In this document: piece by piece, positions 24,201 to 34,164 of the stretch
How the letters are laid out: every line of letters begins with the position of its first letter
How positions within the stretch are numbered: the first letter of the stretch is position 1
Origin: Xiphophorus maculatus
Lineage: Eukaryota > Chordata > Actinopteri > Cyprinodontiformes > Poeciliidae
Assembly (NCBI RefSeq): GCF_002775205.1
Contig: NC_036447.1
Coordinates: forward strand, 26,332,501 to 26,396,500
Direction: 5' to 3'
Length of the DNA stretch: 64,000 bases
Notes under the pieces: model-generated
Told to the model about the DNA's origin: nothing
What the model saw: only the letters and a program-made list of their open reading frames with translations
Databases searched by the model: none
Position numbers and translations under genes: made by a program

Positions 24201-24972
24201 TTTCTTTAATCTACTGTTTTGTCGTTGTACACGAGTTACCTCATCTCATATTTTAAATTAAAACCGTAACTCAATCGGTTTAAACTCACCTGTTGTGTCG
24301 GAGGACTAGCTAAAAAAATAATAATAATAATAAACTAAGTTGGTTTATTGCTAATTCAGCCGTTTCCATTGTGTTTTCGTTACCTCGAAAAAACTGTAGT
24401 TCATTTGTAACAAGAGTAATGTAAACCATGTCTTCCGTTGTATTAGTTTTTAGTAAGAAATTTATAAGAACAACTGGTGATTTGGAGGAGGGCGAGATGC
24501 TATATTAAAAAAAAAAAGAAAAAAGTGCTTTACCTACGGTGTCCATTTCTAGCAGCCGCTGGAGGTCGCTGATGCTGCGGATCTCGCTGCGGGACAGCCG
24601 CTCCAGCAGCTCCTGAGGGAGAGGAGACTCCTGTGCAGACACACAGTTATCACATTAATCCAGGATAAAATATATAAGTGCGAAGTGATGCAAATATATA
24701 TATATTAATCGTGTAAACATCATGCATCCTAAAAAAATAAAAATAAAAAAAGCCTTCAAGCAGACTGGTTTGCTCTTTTGCAAAGCAACAAAAGCACAAT
24801 TTGTGATAATCCTGCTCGCGCCTAATTAAACTGCAACGTGAAACTATGACAACGTAGGGCGTCTCAAATCTGAAGGTAAATCGGCGAAGTCGTTGTTTTC
24901 AAGGCTCACCTCGGCAGCGGCGCGCAATAAGCAAAAGTAGCCGGTCAGGAGGTGGAAGACCGCGGCTCTCAT
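13746..24972 (-). CDS. pdgfa: platelet-derived growth factor A (pdgfa-type), complete coding region in six exons
   Basis: Coding exons on the minus strand, in order: 24910-24972, 24534-24630, 19134-19241, 18793-18986, 14063-14189, 13746-13756. All junctions are GT/AG and the phases agree, giving 600 nt and 199 residues. The product is a secreted dimeric growth factor that signals through PDGF receptor tyrosine kinases. Residues 1-21 form the signal peptide. The propeptide ends in RQRR (84-87), a furin-type site. The mature chain 88-199 has the eight family cysteines at 99, 126, 132, 135, 136, 143, 180 and 182, and the PDGF-A signatures [28 protein letters not shown] and RCTGCCN. It matches PDGF-A, not PDGF-B, in the segment before the first cysteine. 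Fish have two co-orthologues (pdgfaa, pdgfab); I cannot tell which this is. The chain ends in GIR after a short tail, with no basic retention exon visible. Confidence 0.93.
14063..14189 (-). CDS. pdgfa: pdgfa exon 5, C-terminal half of the growth-factor domain
   Basis: Residues 155-196 plus one base: [18 protein letters not shown], the [10 protein letters not shown] segment with the last two cysteines (180, 182), then a polar tail ending in NEDRDN. The donor is G|GTGAGC. The acceptor is TTTGGTTTCAG, and the sequence just upstream of it is antisense LINE (see 14192-14480). Confidence 0.92.
14192..14480 (+). mobile_element. 5'-truncated CR1/L2/Rex1-like LINE 3' fragment
   Basis: Plus-strand translation gives the conserved LINE ORF end ([31 protein letters not shown]). 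It is followed by the untranslated end with ATCACTTTGAACTGCTTTG and TGAAATGTGCTATGCAAA, as in the longer copy at 35560-37623. The homology begins at about 14194 (ACCAAAC), two to four bases from the 3' splice site of pdgfa exon 5, so the element's antisense strand supplies that intron's polypyrimidine region. Confidence 0.85.
14560..14808. mobile_element. MITE family B, partial copy
   Basis: It carries the family landmarks GAGGCCCAATTTCAAGGC, TTAAATCAGAAAGTAAA and the end segment GCCTGGAAAACACATGATAG, in the order seen at the right half of the full copy (34165-34840). It lies in pdgfa intron 4. Confidence 0.65.
15238..15266. repeat. (CA)n microsatellite
   Basis: A CA dinucleotide run inside pdgfa intron 4, with no other signal. 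Confidence 0.9.
15868..15975 (+). mobile_element. MITE family A, left-end fragment
   Basis: It begins TTAAAGCTGCAGAATGTAAC, passes through a T run, then gives TTTGTCAAAACTGTCGC and ATGAGACACATAAT, matching the left end of the copy at 7872-8454. It lies in pdgfa intron 4. Confidence 0.6.
15976..17320. other. pdgfa intron 4 sequence, nothing further recognised
   Basis: AT-rich intronic DNA with several T runs (for example 16796-16809). No additional exon of the PDGF family is expected here and none is seen. Confidence 0.5.
17322..17400 (-). mobile_element. LINE 3'-tail fragment (CR1/L2/Rex1-like)
   Basis: ATCAATCAATCAAGTTTATT followed by GTGTAGCACATTTCAGA is the reverse complement of the 3' end of the LINE at 35560-37623 (ATGTGCTATACAAATAAAAT then TTGATTGATTG). 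Only the tail is present. Confidence 0.7.
17441..17745. mobile_element. dispersed TGTGGGGAC-bounded repeat, probable MITE
   Basis: It starts near CACACGCCCACGTTTGCATG with CTTTGTGGGGACTTTCCATT, has an interior of CTAACC/CCTAAAC words, and contains inverted TTGTGGGGACC and GTCCTCACAAGG near its right end. This layout is common in fish genomes. The CTAACC words resemble telomeric repeat variants but are not a telomeric array. Confidence 0.5.
17867..18178. repeat. minisatellite with 35-bp and 23-bp unit variants
   Basis: TAAGTCTTGAGTGTGTGTGC starts at 17867, 17902, 17937, 17960, 17995, 18018, 18053, 18088, 18123 and 18158. Spacings are 35 bp except for two 23-bp units that lack one GGGGGTGTGTGC block. 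The unit contains no stop in several minus-strand frames, which explains the long HTHS-type open frames. These are not genes. The array is in pdgfa intron 4. Confidence 0.92.
18793..18986 (-). CDS. pdgfa: pdgfa exon 4, cystine-knot core
   Basis: Residues 90 (split) to 154 carry six of the eight family cysteines and the receptor/dimer-interface signatures [19 protein letters not shown] and RCTGCCN. After the CC pair the chain reads NTN, so the NTS N-glycosylation sequon found there in human PDGF-A is absent. The donor is AAG|GTAAAA. The acceptor TGCAG is preceded by a homopolymer of 13 C on the coding strand (18992-19004). Confidence 0.93.
19134..19241 (-). CDS. pdgfa: pdgfa exon 3, propeptide with RQRR processing site
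   Basis: It encodes residues 54 (split) to 89, a histidine/lysine-rich propeptide segment ending [12 protein letters not shown] fits the R-X-(K/R)-R proprotein-convertase consensus, with cleavage before Ser88. The intron to exon 4 is only 147 bp. Confidence 0.88.
19360..19945. mobile_element. MITE family B, near full-length copy
   Basis: It shares with 34165-34840, in order: AAATATGATTTAAATGAAAT-like, CTTGAAATTGAGGCCT, AACTCCTGCTCT, CTCCGCCCTCAGGAAGTCA, GCTGCTGGCTAGTCTGAAGG and GGAGATTAAA. The right end degenerates towards 19940. It lies in pdgfa intron 2. A short GCGCTGTCCATCC inverted repeat is present near 19755-19790. Confidence 0.65.
20790..21275 (+). mobile_element. decayed LINE reverse-transcriptase fragment
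   Basis: Translation with frameshifts gives the RT block FGVPQGSAL, then a degenerate counterpart of the YADDTQLY active-site region near 20925-20945. It is interrupted by stops. It belongs to the same broad CR1/L2/Rex1-like group but appears to be a different subfamily from the 35560-37623 copy. Confidence 0.55.
21772..21995 (+). mobile_element. tRNA-derived SINE
   Basis: The head has an RNA polymerase III A box (TGGCGTAGCGG, near 21786) and a B box (GGATTCGACTCC, near 21847) with tRNA-like spacing. A T/C-rich body and an A-rich tail (about 21976-21996) follow. The head is too degenerate and lacks the paired acceptor stem expected of a functional tRNA gene. It lies in pdgfa intron 2. Confidence 0.75.
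22000..24533. other. pdgfa intron 2 sequence, nothing further recognised
   Basis: Mostly AT-rich intronic DNA with a short TG run near 22610-22630 and an ATA run near 24320. No exon or complete element found. Confidence 0.5.
24534..24630 (-). CDS. pdgfa: pdgfa exon 2, propeptide helix
   Basis: Encodes [20 protein letters not shown] and [12 protein letters not shown] (residues 22-53). This is the conserved PDGF-A/B N-terminal propeptide that begins with an (I/L)P-E-L/I-L-E-R-L pattern. The donor is GTAG|GTAAAG and the acceptor CTGCACAG. Confidence 0.93.
24910..24972 (-). CDS. pdgfa: pdgfa exon 1, signal peptide
   Basis: Encodes [20 protein letters not shown] and Glu21, a hydrophobic secretory leader. 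This ATG is chosen because it gives the family-like signal peptide in frame with exon 2 and has a purine at -3 (GAGATGA). The donor is GAG|GTGAGC. Confidence 0.9.
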
Positions 24973-24978
24973 CTCCGC

Positions 24979-24993
24979 TCAGGTCCGCTGCAT
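24979..24993 (-). promoter_or_regulatory. four-codon upstream ORF in the pdgfa leader
   Basis: ATG CAG CGG ACC TGA ends six bases before the pdgfa start codon. The spacing is too short for efficient reinitiation by normal scanning, so if it is used it should lower translation of the main frame. Another upstream ATG lies further 5', near 25062. Confidence 0.5.
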
Positions 24994-25636
24994 GAGCACG
25001 ACGGGGCGAAACTCCGGTGCAGGAGCCGGGCTGCTGCTCCCTGATCCTCGCAGCTTTCAACCATCCCTTGGAAGGAGAAGCTGCCCCCAAAACCTTAGGC
25101 GAGGTGACCCCAGCTCAACGTTCAAGTCAGGTTTTAGACCATAAGAGAAACTAAATGAAGAGTGCGGTCTGGTGCTTCTGATGTAAGTCACGTTAAGTGA
25201 CAAAATCACAACTTTTCCAAGAGAGATTCCCAATAAAAACCCACTAGCAGAAAAACATCTTAATGGGAAAACTAAAAAAAAAAAAACGGAGCCAGATGAT
25301 CTCCAGCAGTTCTTTGCTTCAGATACACAGGTGAACAAATGACGTTTATCAAAAACATATATATATATGTTATTATATGTTTTTTTACACACATCCAGAA
25401 ATCCAGTCCTGTTCACAGCGGGATCCGGTCCAAATTCGCACACTTTATTCCACCTGCAGCGTTTGGTTCCCTCGACGGAACCACGAACACGCGGAACCTC
25501 TTCTGCTCAAAACCAACTCAACCTCCAGCGGCCAAACTGGAACCGTTGGTAAATATGTCCAGCCCCCGACAGGAGATGGCAGCGAGCTCCACGCGCGGCT
25601 GTGGGTGAATGAACGCGAGACGCGCTCCAGTCACGG

Positions 25637-25645
25637 AATATATAA
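25637..25645 (-). promoter_or_regulatory. TATA-like element upstream of pdgfa
   Basis: On the minus strand the sequence reads GGCGTTATATATTCC, set in a GC-rich, CpG-containing block (about 25550-25700) that contrasts with its surroundings. A start site near 25610 would give a leader of about 640 nt. Human PDGFA also has a TATA-containing GC-rich promoter and a long leader (established knowledge). The exact start site is inferred. Confidence 0.4.
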
Positions 25646-25759
25646 CGCCGCGCGGCCTCGAGGCTCTGGACGCGTGAGCGCGCTTTGCGTAACGGTAGCC
25701 GCGTAAAATATGAGGAATTCTTCGAGTTTCTGCAGCTGCGCAGCTTGGTCAAAAAAATG

Positions 25760-28700
25760 TAGAGTCTGCCCACTGGTCCCAGTTTGGAAAACAGTTAGAA
25801 TGTCATTGGGAATATGGAAAATGAAAGGATTTGGAAAGATGCTTGAATTTTCAGACTTTATATCTAGACGTTTAACACGTTTATCCATGCAGCTTCTCTC
25901 CTTCCTTCCTGTGTTTCTTCCCTCCTTCCTTCCATCCGTCCGTCCTATCATTGTAAGTGAACTGTTTATATTTGTGAGTAATTTGATAATCACTTCAGCA
26001 AGTCATTGCTTTGTTTGTTGTTGTTAATCTTTGCCCAAACGTTTGTGACATTGTTTGTATTTTATGTCTTTAGCTGCCCTCATCTTGGCCACGAAGCCTT
26101 TTTAAATGAGATTTCAACATTTATGGGTCTTTCTGGGCCAAATAACGTAACAATAATGCAATAATAATAAAATAAAGTAATAAAATACAGGATATTTGAG
26201 CCCCCGTCCCTCCAAAAAATGTCAATGAAGATAGAAAGAGAAAAAAAAATATGGAGGAACTCTATCATAAGCAATATTCACATTAAACATTGTCATACAT
26301 AACATAAAATCTATATGACCCTTCTTTTCTTTTAGAAATGGGACAAACCACAATCCAACAAAACCAACAGCTTGGGGAAGTTGATGTACTGCAGTGATAT
26401 TTATGACATGATTCATGACCTAACAAACCATTTCGACACAAGTTTTCTGGAGAGTCCAAGTCACACAATTAGAAACAGGTTTGGAAAAACCACAGACGCA
26501 CGAGCCTGCGGAGCGTGAGGGAGAGGAAGCAGGAGTGTGTGTCAAGCAAATTGGCGGCCATGTCGGATGTTGACTTGCTGTGAAATGAAGGGCATTGATG
26601 ATTGTTCATGCTGGACATAATAACTGTGCTCAGATTCGCTGCTCCCATGACCCATCACACGGCGAAAGGTTGCAGAGACTTTTAGTAAGGAACCAAAAAG
26701 TTTACATGTATGGTGTTTAGAGTAACTGGAGACATAAAATCAAACGGAACTCGATGGTTTTCAGCATATTTGTGATCACACAGTCCGAAAAGAAAGAAAT
26801 TGGACCAGTGAATGAACTAATTCTAACAGATGCTGCTAACGATAAAAGTCTTTGGTCTGCAGTTCAATCAGGCTGTGAGAGAGCGAGACTTTTTGTAGAT
26901 AACAGGAAGGCTGAACACGATTTGTCAAACTATAAACATTTGATAAATTCGCATAAAATGTTTCCAGCGCTCTACTTATAACTTTTAAAGCCCCAATAGA
27001 AAAATTTGAAACGGACAGAAAGACTATGAACAAGTAAAAGCTTAAAAACCAGAGATCAGAAACATGCAGCGAAATTCAGACTTATGATTAACAAATATTT
27101 CTCCCTGAAGAGATGAGACAATCAAATGAGTGGAACATCAAACCAAACTGTTCAATCCCATTACAATGACCTTTGGTCACTGTAATGGGACATTATCCTG
27201 AGTTTACTAGATCACACTTTGATCTTGCTAGATCGTACTCAGGATCCGTTCACACACTGCGTTAATGACAAACCTGTCAAATCTGATGTGTGTTTCGATC
27301 ACAAACCCAAACGCAGAAAAATGATGGATAAGCTTACAAAAAACACAGGGAGCTCAGGGAGCCAGAGCAGAACAAAAACCATAAATCCAAGAAAAAAGCC
27401 AGCAGGGAGCACGGGGGAAGAAACGGAGAAAATAACAGGATTTAACGAGAGGAATCAGCAAAGAGTGAGAGGAGTGTTTAAGTATTTAAGTATTGGGAGA
27501 GCGACTGTGGAACAATGGACAGGGGCTGATTGGCTAACTGGTTGCAGGTGTGAGAAGAGCTAGACAGAAAGAGAGATGAACTGGCACTAGAAAATAAATA
27601 ATAATAATAAGAAATAAACTAGAATCACGAACTACGGACTGAGATAATGTGAAACAGAAACGAGGCTGATCTGAACAAAGAAAGAGACACGGAATCATAA
27701 ACAACGTCGGGATCCTAACAAAATCAAAGTAAATCCCAGTTCATTTAGAGAGAAGAACTGAAACAGATGAAGTCTTTTCCTGCAACGTGTTATTCAATTA
27801 AACAAACTCCCTCCGACATTGTGTTTAAACTGAGAGTGAGTGAGAAACAAACAAATATATATATCAGAAGTGGTTCATTGGGTCAGGGTGTGGGGAAAAT
27901 ATAAAAGATTTTGGGCTTTTTTATTTTCTTTTTCTTTTCCTGATCTAATACTCCATAAAACCCAGCCTCAAGCTCTCCAGCTCTCTCTCACACACACACG
28001 CACACGCACACACACACACACACACATTTATTTCCCCTTTTGTCTGCTTCTCGTTGGCATGCGCGCACATCCTCCCTGACCTCATGCACTCTCACTTAGG
28101 CATTCGGAGCAATTCGCTTTGAGTGTTGTCCAAGTTTTAACAAAAGTAGACGCGAAAGGAACAGACAGAAACTGCTGGCCAAGAATGGAAGTGAGGAGAT
28201 CATCTCGGATTCAGAAGAAAAGAGTAATTTGATGAATGCGAGCTTGAGTCGGACCAAACTCCCCCAACACCAATTAAAAAGTCCGGTTAGTCCAACATAG
28301 ACGCACGAACAGCCTTCATAAGAGCAAAAACAAAAAGTAAAAAGTCCACTGCTGTCTCCGAACCTCCAGAAGAGGCCTCGGCGTAAAAATACACATATAC
28401 AAAGAGACAGAGGGAGAGAAGGAGAGACAAAGAACCGGAAAGATGGAGGGGTAAATGGGTCAGAACCGACTCGGATCTTGAATGGCATCGCTGGCGCCGT
28501 GACGCTGTCACTTCCTCTCGACAGCAGCTTCTTTGAACTGCGTTGCTCCCCAGTCCGTTTCTTTTCTTTTCTTTTCTTTTTTTCTTTTTTCCAAAGTTGT
28601 TTGGGGGCAGCAAGACTCAGGCATCAAGAGAGTGAGCAGAAAGCATTTACTTTTTAAGACGATATTCTTTGTCTTAAAAAAAAAAAGTTATAAAGTCGTT

Positions 28701-29100
28701 GTGAAAAGGAGTCCCAGTTTCTGTTTATCAGAAGAGATGTTGATCGTTTTCACCAGCTAATTGTTTTTAATAAAATTAAGGACAACACACTTTCTTTGAC
28801 TTTGCATGGTTAAAATATACTACAAGAAATAATAATAGCAGAGCAGAAAGCGACCGAATAAAAGTATTTGCTGTTATCAGTTACATCACCAACAAATCCA
28901 TGAATTATTTCAACATAAAGACATTTTTTTAAGGTGAACATTCTGGTCTGTTTCTCCTCTAAAGGCTCTGACATTGTGAGAATGTCACTGGTGATGTTGT
29001 GAAAGATAATAACTAATAACTAAATGTGAGATCTGTTCTACAATAATCAAATTCATGCAACTGAAATTAAAGATGGATTATGTTAAGACTTTTTTTTTTA
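25760..29100. other. intergenic DNA upstream of pdgfa
   Basis: No supported gene. It contains a purine-rich block at about 27300-27720 with a low-complexity open frame, a CA-rich run at about 27991-28025, and CTTTT-type repeats near 28560-28590. Confidence 0.5.
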
Positions 29101-29199
29101 CACATTTGTGGGTCCCTGTTTTAGTCTTTATCACGACTGGTCTTTCTCAAAAAGGTACCCGGAGTGTTGCCTCGATTCTTTGACGCATGTTCGAGAAAT

Positions 29200-29440
29200 C
29201 CTTTAAATCTCCCTTGGCAACCATTCAGCTCTGCAAATCGCCTGGGTGGGCCTTTGCTCCGCCCTCAGTGTCAAAGCTCCTCCTCTGAGCTGCAGTTTCC
29301 GAGCTTCAGTGTGACAGTGCTGATATAGTCTGATATATGTAGCATTTTTATAATAACTAAAGTGTAGATAGTTGCTTGATTGTGCTATTAAGTGAAACTA
29401 CGTGGCTGGAAAACACTCAATACTGTCCCTTTAAGGCAAA
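29200..29440. mobile_element. MITE family B, right-end fragment
   Basis: It contains GTTGCTTGATTGTGCTATTA, then ACGTGGCTGGAAAACACTC and GTCCCTTTAAG, matching the right terminus of the 34165-34840 copy. An altered inner segment with CTCCGCCCTCAGTGTCAAAG precedes it. Confidence 0.6.
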
Positions 29441-29660
29441 AGCGGTTACTAATCGCTTTTAAGTCGTCGCATTATTTTCTTTAGCTAATTCCTTTAAAGA
29501 ATAAAATAGTACAAATGTTAAATGTCATTTAACTTAATCTGAATTTCTGAATAAAATATGTAATTTATAAAAAAGCAAAAGACGCAAGAATATGCAGCAA
29601 CATATATTTGTTGAGTAGAAAGTGTACACTTATCCATCTGCATAGCATGCGTCCATTGTC

Positions 29661-30104
29661 TACACCAGTGGCATCCAGACTTTTTGCCTCTGTGGCCAAA
29701 AGTGGCAAATTTAAACTAGCGGCAAGCCACAAAAATCATTAAATGAATGAATAATGTCTGTAAACACCCAGGTCCTTCACTGCAGATGGCAAAACCAAGA
29801 TTCTGTTTTCACATACATGATTATTTTCTTGCTGCTGTTAAATAAATAATACATTTTTAAAAAATTAAATATACAAGTCCTTAATGATCCAAAACATAAA
29901 CAAGGCTTCAGACTGAGGCCTTGTTAAAAGAAAAACAGACAATTTCCAAACTCCCAACCGTCTCTTCATCACAATCAGCCATTCTCTATATCTGTTGACA
30001 AAATTTGTACTGTTCTTAACTTGTGACTTGGGGGCAGATCAAAATCATTTCAAGGGCCACAAATGGTCCCCGCACCACACTTTGGTCACCCCTGGTCTAA
30101 CCTC
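29661..30104. mobile_element. hAT-like MITE
   Basis: The left end ACACCAGTGGCATCCAGACT and the right end CTTTGGTCACCCCTGGTCTA are inverted relatives (ACCAGxGG / CCxCTGGT), a terminal pattern of many fish hAT-type non-autonomous elements. The superfamily assignment is from recall. Confidence 0.5.
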
Positions 30105-30415
30105 TCTCGTCCTTCCACGGTTTCTACAGCAGCTGCTTAGCCATATGCAGGCATATCCTGGACGGGTCACGGGTCCAACGCAGGATAGACGTCCATTGGA
30201 CACCCCCCCCACACACACACACACACGCCCACACACACACACACACACACACACATTGATACCTAAAGGCAATTTGGAGAGACCAATTCTGCCCCTAACT
30301 CAACGTTTTTTGGGAGTGTGGTACCCGGAGTACCCGAAACAAGAACACCCAACAACCATGCAGAAAGGACCGCAGGACAACTCGGGCCAGAACACATAAC
30401 TGAGTCAGCTTTTTC
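30105..30415 (-). mobile_element. SINE copy, antisense, interrupted by CA repeats
   Basis: Reverse-complement landmarks match the copy at 50608-50955: GAGAGACCAATT, a GTACCCGGAGTACCCG-like block and CCATGCAGAAAGGACC. Two CA runs (about 30211-30254) sit in the middle. Confidence 0.55.
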
Positions 30416-31939
30416 CATCTGCTCTCCCGTTGGACACGAGACCAAGATACATAAAAATCACAGGCAGATTTTAGGAGGAGGCTGGAGCAGATTTGGGTAA
30501 AATGAGTGTTTAGGAAACACAGAGGGAATTAAAGTTAATCTATTAAAGACAAGGGGGAAAATAAAAAAGCATTTTATGAACAGCGTGGTGGTTAAGGGGC
30601 TATCCCCACATTTATTTGCGGTGGCAGAAAATAATAAAAACTAACACTTTAAGAAACTTTCCCTCTCCCTTCAGTGCAGTTCACATGAAATTAAAGAGAA
30701 AAAAAACCCCACTCTTTTGCTGCTGTCCCCAGAATTTCTCCACACTTGGACACTTGCCAGAACCAGTTGCGCGGGACATGACATTTCTGGTCATGAGCCA
30801 AGTGGGGGATTTACGAGGGATTATCGTATAAAACATGCTAGCATTTACCTATTCGCCCTCAACCACTCCACCAAACCATCACCTACCAACCGTCTGTCCG
30901 TCACAGACTCAGAGAGAAGGCTCTTCTGACGTCCTTCTGTTAGAGGGAGTGAAAACACGGGGCCCTTGTGCTGAACGAGCTCCGAGTCGCGGAGGCAGAA
31001 AGGCCACTCAACTGAAGAAGTCGTGCAGTCGGCAGCGCCGGACCTCCCACCAGTCTGAGTCGGATTTGCTAACTAAACTGGAAAGCCCTCAGAGGGGAAA
31101 ATGCCTCTGCGCCCGCAAAGCTTTTTTTAAATTCTGCCACTCAATGAAAAGATAAATATTTATACACGCTTCATGTCGCAGATGTATCCGGATTAAAATG
31201 CCGGCGTAGTACGGAAATCCGTACTCATGGGAACAAGGTTGCCTTTCACAAAAGATTAAAAGAAGAAGTGAAAGAAAAAAACAAAGACGAGCCTCATAGT
31301 CCTGATGTGGTTTTTATTGTAGCTCAGATTAATGAGGCGTAGCCTCATTAGTAAGGATTACAATGATTTGCTATTGCCAAAACAGGTGAAAATAACGTAG
31401 ATTAAAGTCAAATAAAACAATGAATGTGGGAAGCTGAGGCAGGAATTTTTCCTGCTGCGGGACAGACACAACCTCACCGTCTTATCGGACTCTCTAAGAC
31501 CAAACATTGTTTCATTGAGGACTGCCTGTCCTCCTTATGTGTCTCTAATCCCCCGTCCCTCACTGCAGATGGCAAAACCGAAATTCACTTTTCACACGCA
31601 GTGCCTAGAAAAATGACTATTTCACATTTTCTTCATGCAAACTTCAATATGTGACTCTAAATCGATGAATCGGAGAAACTGTTGAGTTTGTTGTGAATCT
31701 TTTCACATTTCCTTTTACTCTGATACTCCATGAATGAAACTCAGTATAACCACCCTAGTTAGCGGATTAATATAACCTGTGTGTATTTTAATCTCACTAT
31801 ATCACTGGAAAGAAAGAGGAACACGGTGAAAGGAAGTCATTAGAAGTTTGCTGCAGTAAATTAGTGTAAGAAGGTGCAAAAGAAGGTCGGATGAGCATAA
31901 AACTCTAATTTCTGACCTACATCCCAAACACTACCAGGT
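30416..31939. other. intergenic DNA, nothing secure
   Basis: The sequence near 31556-31590 shares CACTGCAGATGGCAAAACC with 29778-29797, so a second piece of the hAT-like family is likely. No gene found. Confidence 0.45.
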
Positions 31940-32330
31940 GTAAAAGTATCACGGTGCATCACCCTGTCCATCGCTTCCATTCTGAAACATGGTGGTGGCT
32001 GTATTGTGCTCACAGGGATAGAGGAGCTGATCAGAACTGGTCAATGAGCCAATCAGAGACGAATGTTGTTTTTTTTTTTTTATCAAAGCGAATCCATGAA
32101 TTAGAATGGTATCATCTGAGCAAACGTCCGAATCAAACTAAAAGCCCAACCTGACTGAACTTCTGCTGGTTCACAAAGAGGAATGGACAAAACCTTCGGT
32201 CTCTAGTAACTAGAGACATATTCTGAACAACTGACAGCAGTAATTGCTGTCAAAGGTGGTTCTACTGACTCAGAGGGGCTGAATGTAACTCCATACTTTG
32301 TACATTTTCATTTGAACAATTTAGCTTCCA
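31940..32330 (+). mobile_element. decayed Tc1-like transposon 3' part
   Basis: Contains GAAACATGGTGGTGGCTGTA, then segments resembling the transposase 3' end: GCAAACGTCCGAATC, CAAAGAGGAATGGACAAAAC, CAAAGGTGGTTCTACTGACT and GAGGGGCTGAATG. This order is that of fish Tc1 elements. There are multiple stops and deletions, so it is non-functional. Confidence 0.65.
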
Positions 32331-32525
32331 CTCCAGATTTAGAGACACAATGTATTAGTGTGTCACGAAACATTACAATAAAATGAATTGCAGTTTGTGG
32401 CTGTGATGTAACGAAATGTGAAGAAACTCCAGCGGTTTGAACTCGGGGACATCTAGGAGGCCAGACAGGGGCACAAACTATAGCAGGGTGGCACTCTGAA
32501 ACTGTAACCTCATCCAGATGCACTG

Positions 32526-34160
32526 AAGTCTTACAACGAACAGTGGGGCAAAGCTTTTATTAAAAAAAAATTAAAACTACATGTTTGTTTTACCTCAACA
32601 TAAATCTGCTTAGTAGATTTGTTTGCTACAGTGACCTGGGACACAGGCTAATTTTTCTAGTCACACAATTAGCCTTTCTAGCCTAGCATAATTGTTTACA
32701 ACTCAATTTTTAGCGCCGTTTTGCTAACTCTATTCATCTAACTCATCAACTTAAAGTCAAAATTGTTCAACCATTATAGACTACACATTGCAAACAACTG
32801 TTTTATTACCCCATTTTGTCCTTTATGAGGAGTTCTTTTTTTGTGCAGGAGTCTGAGGATGTTTTTTTCTTCTTCTTATTAAACATAATATACATCAACC
32901 TGTCAATGGGATTAGGAATGGAAATTCGCCAACTGCCTATAATCTCATGTATCTGCAAGCAAATGCTGATTGATATGTAATGTACGATTTGAAAAGTACA
33001 ACTTGAAAGAATCAACAAAAATGAAATATTAACACCGGTTGTCAAACAACAAAAGGTTGAACTGATCCGACTTACCTAAAATTACTGTATTGCTGGGTTT
33101 CATTGTAGCGGTGAAACGTCCCACTTCCCATGATTCTGTGTAAAGAAATCCTTTTGAGATCTCACTCCCAGAAGAACGGAAATTTAGTTGGTTTGCAAAA
33201 ACGAATCCTGTGCTATCCTTTGACTCACATGAAAGAAAAGATCGCCAGTTTAAGCGATCAATATAAGTTTGACTTCTTTTGAACCGGCTGCAGGTGCAGT
33301 CAGCTCTATCAAATCCCTCCTATGGAAAATATTTGCCAGCAGGATTTCCCCCAAATTACAGCCTCTATTTGGTGGCAAAACAGGAGAAAGAAGAAAATAG
33401 ACAAAGGAAATACTGGGTACTGTTTACTGCTGCTAAAAAAATAATGTGGTGGTGGTGGGGGGGGATATTTAGATATCTATGATAGGCTTTGTTCTCATCT
33501 GCTTATTGCAAAACAATGCGACAGTGTACAGAGCTTGGCATTCTCCAAGTGCCTGTAAGTCTCACTAATCTTTCGGTTTGGATTGATGAAAATCCTCTGG
33601 AAAACCTCGAAGTAAACTATTAAACGGTGATCCGCTCGTAAGCCCTCGTGGCCCGGAAAACCTTCTGTGACACTCAGGCCGCAGGATCAAAGCAGATTTC
33701 ACTGCGATCCTTCCTGTAAACGACGTGACCTCTGAGCTGTGAAGATTAGACGCAGGAAACGATTTGCGGCGGGACAGATCCACGCTCGTATCGTGCAGCC
33801 GGCTCTGCCTCTGGGTTTTGCTCGCGTCGGTCTGTTGAAAATGCAGCGTACGTTTAGGAATGTTTCAAAGTGGGGAAGCAAATTTCCCATTTAACACATT
33901 AGCAATATGTTAGAGGAGAGAGTTTTTTAAGAACCTCACTGAATGTGTGTTTTTTGTTGTTGTATGATTTATTGTTCATGGAAGATTGGCCGGAACCAAA
34001 AACGATTGTCTTAATAGACTACCTTCATCTGTGCCCTGATGTTTCCTAAGTTCTCAGCTTGGTATTGACAGACAGATTTGATCTATGAGTAAAATTGACA
34101 ATCGTCAGTTTGTGACTATTTAATAACATTTTTTCGAGCTAAAACCATGTTTAGAATTCC
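32526..34160. other. intergenic DNA, nothing recognised
   Basis: AT-rich sequence with several poly-T runs and a G run near 33450-33464. No supported exon. Confidence 0.5.
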
Positions 34161-34164
34161 TCTC

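Noticed and set aside
27219..27563. 114-codon basic, Ser/Thr-rich frame
   Set aside because: Purine-rich low-complexity DNA with no promoter, homology or exon structure.
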